This document shows positions 11,890 to 19,311 of a DNA stretch of 47,837 nt, piece after piece. Position 1 is the stretch's first letter. Each line of letters starts with the position of its first letter. The notes under the pieces are model-generated. The model worked only from the letters and a program-made list of their open reading frames with translations, did no database searches and had not been told where the DNA came from. The DNA comes from Kitasatospora phosalacinea (lineage in GTDB: Bacteria > Actinomycetota > Actinomycetes > Streptomycetales > Streptomycetaceae). A program made the translations under genes and the position numbers. The stretch covers positions 1 to 47,837 of the forward strand of contig NZ_JNYE01000059.1 in the NCBI RefSeq assembly GCF_000717185.1, written 5' to 3'.

Positions 11890-14573
11890 TGGCCACACGA
11901 ACGCCCGGAAGCGCCGCCGCACGCACGAGCAAGCCCGGGCCGGCCAAGGGCGCGCCCGCCAGGAAGGCGGCCCCGGCGAAGAAGGCCGCGCCCGCCAAGA
12001 AGGCCGCGCCCGCGAAGAAGGCGGCCCCGGCCAAGAAGGCGGCCCCGCCGCCCCCGCCGAAGCGGCCGATACTCTTCCGGGCCCTCCGGGCGCTCTGGCT
12101 GGGCCTGGCGCACTCGGTGGGCGCGGTGTTCCGCGGCTTCGGCCACGGCGCCCGCAACCTGCACCCCGAGCACCGCAAGGACGGGGTGGCGCTGCTGCTG
12201 CTGGCGCTCGCCCTGGTGACCGCCGCCGGGACGTGGTTCAGCCCGCAGGGCTGGCTCGGCGAGGCCGCCACCAACGTGGTCTCCGGCCTGTTCGGCCGAC
12301 TCGACGTGCTGGTGCCGCTGCTGCTCGGCGTCCTGGCCGTCCGGCTGATGCGCCACCCCGAGGTGCCGGAGGCCAACGGCCGGATAGCGATCGGCCTGAG
12401 CACCCTGGTGGTCGGCGTCCTGGGCCTGGTGCACATCGGCTGCGGCGGCCCGGCGATGGGCGCGGGCGCGACGAGGATCCGGCAGGCCGGCGGCCTGCTC
12501 GGCTGGGCCGCGTCCACCCCGATGATGGCCGCGGCGGGCCCGCCGCTGGCCGTCCCGCTGCTGCTGCTGGTCGCGTTCTTCGGCCTGCTGGTGGTCACCG
12601 CGACCCCGGTCAACCGCATCCCCGAGCGGCTGCGGTTGCTCGGCGTGCGCCTGGGCGTGGTCGAGCCGCTGCCCGGCGACGAGGCGCTCCTGGACGCCGA
12701 CGCGGCGGCCGGGGAGCGCGCGTACTCCACCGCCCCGCCCGAGGACGCCGACCCGGACGCGCTGCCGATCACCGTCGAGGGCGACGAGCTCTCCGCCCGC
12801 CGCAGGCGCCGCCGCCGCAAGGGCGAGGACGACGCCCCCGACGCCGAGCCGCTCTCCCTGGAGAAGGACCCGTACCAGACCCGCGACCTCGCGGCCGGCG
12901 TGGCCGCCGACCTGGACGGCGCGCTGCTGTACGGCGTGCCCGGCTCGCCCGCGGTGGCCAGCATGCTCGGCCAGGTCAAGGACAACACGGCGCCGCCGGA
13001 GGAGCCCTGGAGCCCCGAGGTGCCCGCCGCCCGGGCCGCCGACGGCCCCGGCGCCCCCGAGGGCCACGGCGAGGCCCCGGCCCGGATGGAGCAGCTCCAG
13101 CTCTCCGGCGACGTCACCTACGCGCTGCCCCCGCTGGACCTGCTGGAGCGCGGCGCCCCCGGCAAGGCCCGCTCCCAGATCAACGACGACGTGGTGGCCC
13201 AACTCAGCGGCGTGTTCGCCGAGTTCAAGGTCGACGCGCGGGTCACCGGTTTCACCCGCGGCCCGACGGTGACCCGCTACGAGGTCGAGCTCGGTCCCGC
13301 CGTGAAGGTCGAGCGGATCACCGCGCTGGCGAAGAACATCGCCTACGCGGTGGCCACCCCCGACGTGCGGATCATCTCGCCGATCCCCGGCAAGTCCGCG
13401 GTCGGCGTGGAGATCCCCAACCGGGACCGCGAGATGGTCACCCTCGGCGACCTGCTGCGCTCGCGCACCGCCGCCGAGGACACCCACCCGATGGTGGTCG
13501 GCATGGGCAAGGACGTCGAGGGCCACACCGTGATGGCCAACCTGGCGAAGATGCCGCACGTCCTGGTGGCCGGCGCGACCGGCGCGGGCAAGTCCTCCTG
13601 CATCAACTGCCTGATCACCTCGGTGCTGGTGCGCGCCACCCCCGACGAGGTCCGGATGGTGCTGGTCGACCCCAAGCGGGTCGAGCTGACCGCGTACGAG
13701 GGCATCCCGCACCTGATCACGCCGATCATCACCAACCCGAAGAAGGCCGCCGAGGCCCTCCAGTGGGTGGTGCGCGAGATGGACATGCGCTACGACGACC
13801 TGGCGGCCTACGGCTTCCGGCACGTCGACGACTTCAACGCCGCCGTCCGGGCCGGCACCGTGCAGCCGCCGCTGGGCAGCGAGCGCGAGCTGACGCCCTA
13901 CCCGTACCTGCTGGTGATCGTCGACGAGCTGGCCGACCTGATGATGGTCGCCCCGCGCGACGTCGAGGACTCGGTGGTCCGGATCACCCAGCTCGCCCGC
14001 GCCGCGGGCATCCACCTGGTGCTGGCCACCCAGCGCCCCTCGGTGGACGTGGTCACCGGCCTGATCAAGGCCAACGTGCCGTCCCGGCTGGCCTTCGCCA
14101 CCTCGGCGATGGCCGACTCCCGGGTCATCCTCGACCAGCCCGGCGCCGAGAAGCTGATCGGCAAGGGCGACGCGCTGTTCCTGCCGATGGGCGCCTCCAA
14201 GCCGGTCCGGATGCAGGGCGCCTTCGTCACCGAGGCGGAGATCGCCAAGGTCGTCCAGCACTGCAAGGACCAGCTGACCGCCCGCTACCGGGACGACGTG
14301 GTGGTCGGCGGCGGGCCGAAGAAGGAGATCGACGAGGAGATCGGCGACGACCTCGACCTGCTGATCCAGGCCGCCGAGCTGGTCGTCACCACCCAGTTCG
14401 GGTCGACCTCGATGCTCCAGCGCAAGCTGCGGGTCGGCTTCGCCAAGGCGGGCCGGCTGATGGACCTGATGGAGTCCCGCGGCATCGTCGGCCCCAGCGA
14501 GGGCTCCAAGGCCCGCGATGTCCTGGTCAAACCCGACGAACTGGACGGTGTACTGCTGACCCTCCGGGGGTAG
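11889..14573 (+). CDS. ftsK: DNA translocase FtsK/SpoIIIE
   Basis: This 894-residue septal DNA pump clears chromosomes from closing septa, which in streptomycetes is mainly during spore formation. The N-terminus (about 1-55) is an Ala/Lys/Pro tail with five AKKAAP-like repeats. Four membrane segments follow at about 98-116, 137-152, 163-182 and 214-241. A linker precedes the RecA-like motor with Walker A GATGAGKSS at 562-570 and Walker B LLVIVDELADL. The C-terminal winged-helix gamma domain (about 830-894, core TTQFGSTSMLQRKLRVGFAK) reads orientation sequences. It sits between osaB and a RodZ-like gene and is followed by a strong terminator. The spacing of its -10 suggests leaderless translation. 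Confidence 0.97.
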   Translation: MATRTPGSAAARTSKPGPAKGAPARKAAPAKKAAPAKKAAPAKKAAPAKKAAPPPPPKRPILFRALRALWLGLAHSVGAVFRGFGHGARNLHPEHRKDGVALLLLALALVTAAGTWFSPQGWLGEAATNVVSGLFGRLDVLVPLLLGVLAVRLMRHPEVPEANGRIAIGLSTLVVGVLGLVHIGCGGPAMGAGATRIRQAGGLLGWAASTPMMAAAGPPLAVPLLLLVAFFGLLVVTATPVNRIPERLRLLGVRLGVVEPLPGDEALLDADAAAGERAYSTAPPEDADPDALPITVEGDELSARRRRRRRKGEDDAPDAEPLSLEKDPYQTRDLAAGVAADLDGALLYGVPGSPAVASMLGQVKDNTAPPEEPWSPEVPAARAADGPGAPEGHGEAPARMEQLQLSGDVTYALPPLDLLERGAPGKARSQINDDVVAQLSGVFAEFKVDARVTGFTRGPTVTRYEVELGPAVKVERITALAKNIAYAVATPDVRIISPIPGKSAVGVEIPNRDREMVTLGDLLRSRTAAEDTHPMVVGMGKDVEGHTVMANLAKMPHVLVAGATGAGKSSCINCLITSVLVRATPDEVRMVLVDPKRVELTAYEGIPHLITPIITNPKKAAEALQWVVREMDMRYDDLAAYGFRHVDDFNAAVRAGTVQPPLGSERELTPYPYLLVIVDELADLMMVAPRDVEDSVVRITQLARAAGIHLVLATQRPSVDVVTGLIKANVPSRLAFATSAMADSRVILDQPGAEKLIGKGDALFLPMGASKPVRMQGAFVTEAEIAKVVQHCKDQLTARYRDDVVVGGGPKKEIDEEIGDDLDLLIQAAELVVTTQFGSTSMLQRKLRVGFAKAGRLMDLMESRGIVGPSEGSKARDVLVKPDELDGVLLTLRG

Positions 14574-14578
14574 GCGGC

Positions 14579-14614
14579 GGGCGGTCGCGCGGCCCGTGGC
14601 CGCGGTGACCGCCC
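14579..14614 (+). terminator. Terminator after ftsK
   Basis: An outer 8-bp stem (14579-14586 with 14607-14614) stacks on an inner 7-bp stem (14588-14594 with 14598-14604). It begins 5 nt after the ftsK stop codon. Confidence 0.75.
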
Positions 14615-14659
14615 GTCAGGTTCTGTTGCGAGACTGTGGCACGTTCGGGCCCCCTCCGG

Positions 14660-14690
14660 TTGAGAAACGTTCCACCCCCACCCCTAGACT
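14660..14690 (+). promoter_or_regulatory. Candidate vegetative promoter of the RodZ-like gene
   Basis: TTGAGA (14660-14665) and TAGACT (14685-14690) are separated by 19 nt. Transcription would start near 14697, about 34 nt before the GTG start at 14731. Confidence 0.5.
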
Positions 14691-14730
14691 GGTGCCTCAG
14701 CAGGTGGCCTCCGCTCGAAAGGCGTGCCCA

Positions 14731-15591
14731 GTGACCATCGGCAAGTCCCCCCGCCGCTCCGCCCCCGACTCCTCCGCGCCCATCCCCGCCGAGGAGTCGA
14801 GTCGTGCCACCACCGACGGGCCGAGCATCGGGCGGCAGCTCGCCAGGGCCCGGATCGACGCGGGCCTGACGGTCGACCAGGTCAGCACCCGCACCAGGAT
14901 CCGGGTGCCGATCGTGCACGCCATCGAGTCCGACGAGTTCGAGCGCTGCGGCGGCGCCTTCTACGCCCGCGGCCACCTCCGCCTGCTGGCCCGCGAGGTC
15001 GGCCTGGACGGCGAGGCGCTGGTCGCCCGCTACGACGCCGAGCACGGCGGCCCCGCCGCCCGGCCCGCCGGGCAGCTGCTCGACACCGGCCCGATCAAGG
15101 TCCGCGACCACAACCGGCCGAACTGGACCGCCGCGATGGTCGTCGCGATCCTCGCCGTGGTCGCGCTGATCGGCTACAACCTGGTCGGCTCCTCGTCCTC
15201 CGGCGGCCAGCAGCCCGGCGCGGCCAGCGCCCCGCTGCCCTCCGGCGTCTCCGCCCCGGCCACCGGCTCCCCGTCCGCGCAGCCGCCCGCCCCCGAGAAC
15301 AGCGTCGCCGCGATCGCCGCCGCGCCCGCCGACAAGGTCACCGTCAAGCTGGTCGCCGGGCCGGACAAGAGCTGGGTCACCGCCAAGGACGGCAGCGGCA
15401 AGTCGCTGTACTCCAACAACCTGGAAGCCGGCCAGGACCAGACCTTCACCGACCCGAAGAAGATCACCCTGGTGATCGGCAACGCCGGGGCCGTCCACCT
15501 GTTCGTCAACGGCAAGGACCTCGGCCCGGCCGGCCAGGACGGCCAGGTCGTGCACCTCACCTACACCCCCGGCGACCCGCAGGCGGGCTGA
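14731..15591 (+). CDS. RodZ-like membrane protein with N-terminal HTH and C-terminal DUF4115
   Basis: This 286-residue single-pass membrane protein has an N-terminal Xre/RodZ-type helix-turn-helix at about residues 32-100 (from [20 protein letters not shown] through the [16 protein letters not shown] helix). One transmembrane helix lies near 132-150, then an Ala/Ser/Pro-rich linker, then a beta-rich DUF4115 domain (about 200-286). RodZ links MreB to the wall machinery in rods. Streptomycetes keep this shorter relative after ftsK, where its role is not settled. The start is GTG 14731 because AAAGG lies 9 nt upstream and similarity begins there; an in-frame ATG at 14596 lies inside the ftsK terminator region and is rejected. 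A hairpin closes the gene. Confidence 0.8.
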   Translation: MTIGKSPRRSAPDSSAPIPAEESSRATTDGPSIGRQLARARIDAGLTVDQVSTRTRIRVPIVHAIESDEFERCGGAFYARGHLRLLAREVGLDGEALVARYDAEHGGPAARPAGQLLDTGPIKVRDHNRPNWTAAMVVAILAVVALIGYNLVGSSSSGGQQPGAASAPLPSGVSAPATGSPSAQPPAPENSVAAIAAAPADKVTVKLVAGPDKSWVTAKDGSGKSLYSNNLEAGQDQTFTDPKKITLVIGNAGAVHLFVNGKDLGPAGQDGQVVHLTYTPGDPQAG

Positions 15592-15617
15592 ACCGGGACG
15601 GATCCACCCGCCGCAGC

Positions 15618-15662
15618 AACGCGCGCGCCCTCCGGGGGGAACTCCACCGGGGGGCGCGCGTT
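15618..15662 (+). terminator. Hairpin terminator between the RodZ-like gene and rimO
   Basis: A G+C-only stem of about 9 bp (15618-15626 with 15654-15662) extends past a 2-nt bulge. Its 3' arm ends inside the rimO -10 element, so terminator and next promoter overlap. Confidence 0.6.
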
Positions 15663-15675
15663 AATCTTGGCGTCA
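15662..15675 (+). promoter_or_regulatory. rimO -10 element positioned for a leaderless mRNA
   Basis: TAATCT (15662-15667) is followed by 7 nt and the ATG at 15675. No ribosome-binding site is present. Confidence 0.6.
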
Positions 15676-17147
15676 TGCCTGAAACCCGCACTGTCGCCCT
15701 GGTCACGCTCGGATGCGCCCGCAACGAGGTCGACTCCGAGGAACTCGCCGGGCGACTCGAGGCCGACGGCTGGCGACTGGTCGACGACGCCAGCGAGGCC
15801 GACGTCGCCGTCGTCAACACCTGCGGGTTCGTCGAGGCCGCCAAGAAGGACTCCGTCGACGCCCTCCTGGAGGCCAACGACCTCAAGGGGCACGGCCGCA
15901 CCCAGGCCGTGGTCGCCGTCGGCTGCATGGCCGAGCGCTACGGCAAGGAGCTCGCCGAGGCCCTCCCCGAAGCCGACGGCGTGCTCGGCTTCGACGACTA
16001 CGCCGACATCTCCAGCCGCCTGAACACCATCCTCTCCGGCGGCCACGTCGAGGCCCACACCCCCCGCGACCGCCGCAAGCTGCTGCCGCTCACCCCGGTC
16101 GAGCGGCAGGCCGCCGCCGCCGAGATCGCCCTGCCCGGCCACGGCGCCCCCGCGGACCTCCCCGAGGGCCTGGCCCCCGCCTCCGGCCCGCGCACCCTGC
16201 GCAGGCGCCTGGACGACGCCCCGGTCGCCTCGATCAAGCTCGCCTCCGGCTGCGACCGCCGCTGCTCGTTCTGCGCCATCCCCGCCTTCCGCGGCTCCTT
16301 CGTCTCGCGCCGCCCCAGCGACGTCCTGAACGAGGCGGTCTGGCTGGCCGGGCAGGGCGTGCGCGAGGTCGTCCTGGTCTCCGAGAACAACACCTCCTAC
16401 GGCAAGGACCTCGGCGACATCCGCCTGCTGGAGACCCTGCTCACCGAGATCGCCGCGGTCGAGGGCATCGAGCGGGTCCGGGTCAGCTACCTGCAGCCCG
16501 CCGAGATGCGCCCCGGCCTGATCGACGTGATGACCGGCACCGACAAGGTCGTCCCGTACTTCGACCTGTCCTTCCAGCACTCCGCGCCCGCCGTGCTGCG
16601 CCGGATGCGCCGCTTCGGCTCCACCGAGCAGTTCCTCGGCCTGCTGGAGTCGATCCGCGCCAAGGCCCCCGAGGCCGGGGCCCGCTCCAACTTCATCGTC
16701 GGCTTCCCCGGCGAGAGCGAGGAGGACTACGCGGAGCTGGAACGGTTCGTCACCCACGCCGGGCTCGACGCCATCGGCGTGTTCGGGTACTCCGACGAGG
16801 AGGGCACCGAGGCCGCCGGGTACGACGGCAAGCTCGACCAGGACACCGTGAACGACCGGGTCGCCCGGCTCTCCAAGCTCGCCGAGGAGCTGACCGCGCA
16901 GCGCGCCGAGCAGCGCATCGGCAGCGAGGTCACCGTCCTCGTCGAATCCGTCGAGGACGGGGTGGTGGAGGGCCGGGCCCTGCACCAGGCCCCCGAGACC
17001 GACGGCCTGACCACGCTGCTCGGCGCCCCGGACGCGGTGGTCGGCCGGTTCTACCGGGCTGTTGTCACCGGCACCGAGGGCGTCGACCTGGTCGCCGAGG
17101 CCGTCGCGGCCACCGAGGCGCCGGAGCTCGCCGGAGCCGAGGTATGA
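15675..17147 (+). CDS. rimO: Ribosomal protein uS12 methylthiotransferase RimO
   Basis: This 490-residue radical-SAM enzyme beta-methylthiolates an aspartate of ribosomal protein S12. The N-terminal MTTase domain carries the auxiliary-cluster cysteines Cys14, Cys50 and Cys84. The radical-SAM cluster motif CDRRCSFC gives Cys193, Cys197 and Cys200, and a TRAM domain forms the C-terminus (from about 420). The stretch at about residues 130-180 is a poorly conserved actinobacterial insertion. ATG 15675 is the start: [14 protein letters not shown] fits the family N-terminus, and the upstream open frame is non-coding. Its stop overlaps the pgsA start in ATGA, giving the tightly coupled unit rimO-pgsA-cinA. 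The related MiaB lies at 40643. Confidence 0.95.
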   Translation: MPETRTVALVTLGCARNEVDSEELAGRLEADGWRLVDDASEADVAVVNTCGFVEAAKKDSVDALLEANDLKGHGRTQAVVAVGCMAERYGKELAEALPEADGVLGFDDYADISSRLNTILSGGHVEAHTPRDRRKLLPLTPVERQAAAAEIALPGHGAPADLPEGLAPASGPRTLRRRLDDAPVASIKLASGCDRRCSFCAIPAFRGSFVSRRPSDVLNEAVWLAGQGVREVVLVSENNTSYGKDLGDIRLLETLLTEIAAVEGIERVRVSYLQPAEMRPGLIDVMTGTDKVVPYFDLSFQHSAPAVLRRMRRFGSTEQFLGLLESIRAKAPEAGARSNFIVGFPGESEEDYAELERFVTHAGLDAIGVFGYSDEEGTEAAGYDGKLDQDTVNDRVARLSKLAEELTAQRAEQRIGSEVTVLVESVEDGVVEGRALHQAPETDGLTTLLGAPDAVVGRFYRAVVTGTEGVDLVAEAVAATEAPELAGAEV

Positions 17148-17776
17148 CCAAGGGGCCGGGGGCCCCGGCCGCCACCCGGCCGACCCCGGCCGCCGTCCCG
17201 CCGCAGCCGGGCGTGTGGAACATCGCCAACGTGCTGACCATGTTCCGGCTGGTGCTCGTCCCGGTCTTCGCCGCGCTGCTGTTCGCCGACGGCGGCCACG
17301 ACCCCGAGTGGCGGGCCTTCGCCTGGGCGGCCTTCGCCGTCGCGATGATCACCGACGTCTTCGACGGGGCGCTGGCCCGCCGCAAGGGCCTGGTCACCGA
17401 CTTCGGCCGGATCGCCGACCCGATCGCCGACAAGGCGATCATGGGCACCGGCCTGATCGGCCTGTCCGTGCTCGGCGACCTGCCCTGGTGGATCACCGTG
17501 GTCATCCTGGCCCGCGAGCTCGGCATCACGCTCATGCGGTTCTGGGTGATCCGCTACGCCGTCATCCCGGCCAGCCGCGGCGGCAAGCTCAAGACCCTCG
17601 CCCAGGGCACCGCGGTCGGCATGTACGTCCTGGTGCTCACCGGGCCGCTGGCCACCGCCCGCGCCGTGGTGATGGGCGTCGCGGTGCTGCTCACCCTGGC
17701 CACCGGCCTGGACTACGTGCTGCAGGCGGTCCGGCTGCGCCGCGAGGGCATCGCCAAGGAGCGCCGCGGTGGGTGA
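17144..17776 (+). CDS. pgsA: CDP-diacylglycerol-glycerol-3-phosphate 3-phosphatidyltransferase
   Basis: This 210-residue integral membrane enzyme makes phosphatidylglycerol phosphate from CDP-diacylglycerol and glycerol 3-phosphate, the committed step toward phosphatidylglycerol and cardiolipin. The CDP-alcohol phosphotransferase motif D-x2-DG-x2-AR-x8-G-x3-D-x3-D is complete, starting in [10 protein letters not shown]. About five hydrophobic segments are visible. The N-terminal 25 residues are Pro/Ala-rich. The ATG overlaps the rimO stop, and its own end overlaps the cinA start by 8 nt. Actinobacteria have several paralogues of this fold, so the exact alcohol acceptor is assigned from position (ftsK-rimO-pgsA-cinA-clgR) as much as from sequence. 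Confidence 0.9.
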   Translation: MTKGPGAPAATRPTPAAVPPQPGVWNIANVLTMFRLVLVPVFAALLFADGGHDPEWRAFAWAAFAVAMITDVFDGALARRKGLVTDFGRIADPIADKAIMGTGLIGLSVLGDLPWWITVVILARELGITLMRFWVIRYAVIPASRGGKLKTLAQGTAVGMYVLVLTGPLATARAVVMGVAVLLTLATGLDYVLQAVRLRREGIAKERRGG

Positions 17777-18254
17777 GCGCCCGGCCGCGGCCAGGGCGCT
17801 GGCGGCGCTGCGGGCCGACGGCGCCACCCTGGCCGTCGCCGAGTCGCTCACCGGCGGCCTGCTGGCCGCCGCCCTGGTCGACGTCCCCGGCGCCTCCGCG
17901 GTGTTCCGCGGCTCGGTCACCGCGTACGCCACCGAGCTGAAGGCCTCCGTCCTCGGCGTCGACGAGGGCCTGCTCGACGTGCACGGCCCGGTCCACCCGG
18001 TGGTGGCCCGGCAGATGGCCGAGGGCGTCCGCCGCCTGCTCGGCGCCGACTGGGCGCTGGCCACCACCGGCGTGGCCGGCCCCGACCCGCAGGACGGGCA
18101 GCCCGTCGGCACCGTGTACGTCGCCCTCGCCGGACCGGCGGGAACAGAAGCGCTCCGGCTCCGGTTGTCGGGTGGGCGTGACACGATCCGGCACGGCTCG
18201 GTGGACGCCGCGCTGGAGCTGCTGCTCCGGCGGCTGGCACCGGGCGACGCCTGA
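17769..18254 (+). CDS. cinA: CinA C-terminal-domain protein (nicotinamide-nucleotide amidohydrolase)
   Basis: This 161-residue protein is the stand-alone CinA C-terminal (PncC) domain, which deamidates nicotinamide mononucleotide to nicotinate mononucleotide in pyridine-nucleotide salvage. Family motifs are VAESLTGGLLAAALV with the catalytic-region serine and threonine (about 20-34), YATELKASVLGV, and TTGVAGPDPQDGQPVGTVYVAL (as separate blocks within about 98-119). The N-terminal MoCF-like domain of full-length CinA is absent, as is usual in actinobacteria. GTG 17769 lies inside the end of pgsA, so translation is coupled. It is the last gene of the rimO operon. Confidence 0.92.
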   Translation: MGERPAAARALAALRADGATLAVAESLTGGLLAAALVDVPGASAVFRGSVTAYATELKASVLGVDEGLLDVHGPVHPVVARQMAEGVRRLLGADWALATTGVAGPDPQDGQPVGTVYVALAGPAGTEALRLRLSGGRDTIRHGSVDAALELLLRRLAPGDA

Positions 18255-18569
18255 GCCTCGCCGAACGGCCCGTCGGCCGCGGTGAAAACCGGCGAACCCA
18301 CCGCACCAGGCGGGGGATCGTGTTACACCGGATGCTCCGGCCGGACGGAAGCCGACCGGGGGGAATCCCGTCGACCCGGCGTCGACCGTGCGTCCGGAGC
18401 CGGACATCCACCCGTCACGAGGGGTTCGACGGCTCCGGAGGGGAAGAATCAGGGAGGGGGCGCCTTGCAGCCCAGAGTGAACACGACCCCGCCCCCCGCA
18501 CGGGATGCTGGCAAGGCGGTACGGTGGGGTCGTGACATCTCGATCCGCAGTCCGAGGAGGGAGGCACCG
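18255..18569 (+). promoter_or_regulatory. cinA-clgR intergenic region
   Basis: This 315-bp gap shows no convincing gene. It holds a perfect 10-bp inverted repeat, 18393-18402 with 18430-18439 (27-nt loop), which may terminate the rimO operon or bind a regulator. GAGGAGGGAGG just before 18570 is a strong ribosome-binding site for clgR. I found no complete match to the published ClgR-box (GTTCGC-type) sequence, only the half site GGCGAAC at 18291-18297. Confidence 0.4.
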
Positions 18570-18938
18570 ATGATTCTGCTCCGTCGCCTGCTGGGCGATG
18601 TGCTGCGTCGGCAGCGCCAGCGCCAGGGCCGCACACTCCGCGAGGTGTCGGCAGCCGCCAGGGTTTCGCTCGGGTACCTCTCCGAGGTCGAGCGGGGTCA
18701 GAAGGAGGCGTCCTCCGAGCTGCTCTCCGCCATCTGCGACGCGCTCGACGTGCGGATGTCGGAGGTCATGCGGGAGGTCAGCGACGAACTGTCGCTCGCC
18801 GAACTTGCGGCGATGGCCACCCTCTCGGAGGGTGATCTGCTGAGGCCGGTGCTCGAACCGGTTCCGCTGCCGGCCCCCGGTGTCGACCGGGCCGGTTCCA
18901 TCTCGCCCAAGGCGGCGATGGACGTGGTGGCGGCCTGA
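18570..18938 (+). CDS. clgR: ClgR-type XRE-family regulator of clp/lon proteolysis genes
   Basis: This 122-residue regulator has an Xre helix-turn-helix at about residues 5-68 ([16 protein letters not shown], then [20 protein letters not shown], typical of ClgR). A short helical tail follows. In Streptomyces and Mycobacterium ClgR activates clpP, clpC and lon genes. Its place after ftsK-pgsA-cinA is conserved in both genera. The protein ends in VVAA; in S. lividans the related PopR and ClgR are destroyed by ClpP, which reads C-terminal alanines. ATG 18570 is chosen for the ribosome-binding site GAGGAGGGAGG and the family N-terminus; the frame stays open upstream without coding character. A 9-bp hairpin follows. 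Confidence 0.93.
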   Translation: MILLRRLLGDVLRRQRQRQGRTLREVSAAARVSLGYLSEVERGQKEASSELLSAICDALDVRMSEVMREVSDELSLAELAAMATLSEGDLLRPVLEPVPLPAPGVDRAGSISPKAAMDVVAA

Positions 18939-18950
18939 CCGGACCTCGAC

Positions 18951-18970
18951 CGCCCCGCGGACGCGGGGCG
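18951..18970 (+). terminator. Hairpin after clgR
   Basis: A perfect 9-bp all-GC stem (18951-18959 with 18962-18970) with a 2-nt apex (effectively 4 nt once the inner pair opens) lies 12 nt after the clgR stop and just before the ribosome-binding site of the next gene. Confidence 0.55.
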
Positions 18971-18990
18971 CCGGGTGAAGGAGGGCCACG

Positions 18991-19311
18991 ATGCGGAGTG
19001 CGCGCAGTGCGCTGCTGCTCGGTGCGACGGCACTGGTCGGCCTGGGCCTGATACTGCTGCTGGTGAGCGGCACCGCGATACACGGCGGTGCCGCTCTCGG
19101 CGTGCTCGCGGCCGGGTGGTGGGGGCTCGGGCTGGTCCCGGTGCACGCCAGGACGACGCCCCCCGAGCCGCGGAAACGGGAAACCGACCCGGCGGCACCG
19201 GACCGGGCCGGTTCGGACCGGGCCGGGGCGGACCGGGCCGGGGCGGACCGGGCCGGGGCGGACGGGGCTCCCCGGACGGGTGAGGCGCCGCCCGGCTACC
19301 GCAGCCGGTAG
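18991..19311 (+). CDS. Small two-helix membrane protein with DRAGA repeats
   Basis: This 106-residue protein is of unknown function. AAGGAGG lies 7 nt before the ATG. Two hydrophobic helices (about 7-26 and 29-48) are separated by a very short turn, and the C-terminus (about 52-106) is charged and disordered. Residues 71-90 are four copies of a five-residue DRAG(S/A) unit, encoded by 15-bp repeats. It follows clgR in the same direction but a hairpin lies between. Its last 16 bp overlap the end of the convergent lhr gene. High GC at third codon positions supports coding. No family was recognised. Confidence 0.7.
   Translation: MRSARSALLLGATALVGLGLILLLVSGTAIHGGAALGVLAAGWWGLGLVPVHARTTPPEPRKRETDPAAPDRAGSDRAGADRAGADRAGADGAPRTGEAPPGYRSR
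19201..19260 (+). repeat. Four tandem 15-bp repeats in a coding region
   Basis: Units of GACCGGGCCGGGGCG start at 19201, 19216, 19231 and 19246. The first differs by GGTTCG in place of GGGGCG, and a degenerate part-unit follows. They encode DRAGS/DRAGA and allow slippage without a frameshift. Confidence 0.9.

Noticed and set aside
14724..15674. An apparent N-terminal fusion to RimO
   Set aside because: The upstream part is a shadow of the RodZ-like gene. A terminator and the rimO -10 lie before ATG 15675, where family similarity begins.
18291..18297. ClgR-box half site GGCGAAC upstream of clgR
   Set aside because: Only one half matches, and the partner half at the expected spacing is absent, so autoregulation cannot be claimed.
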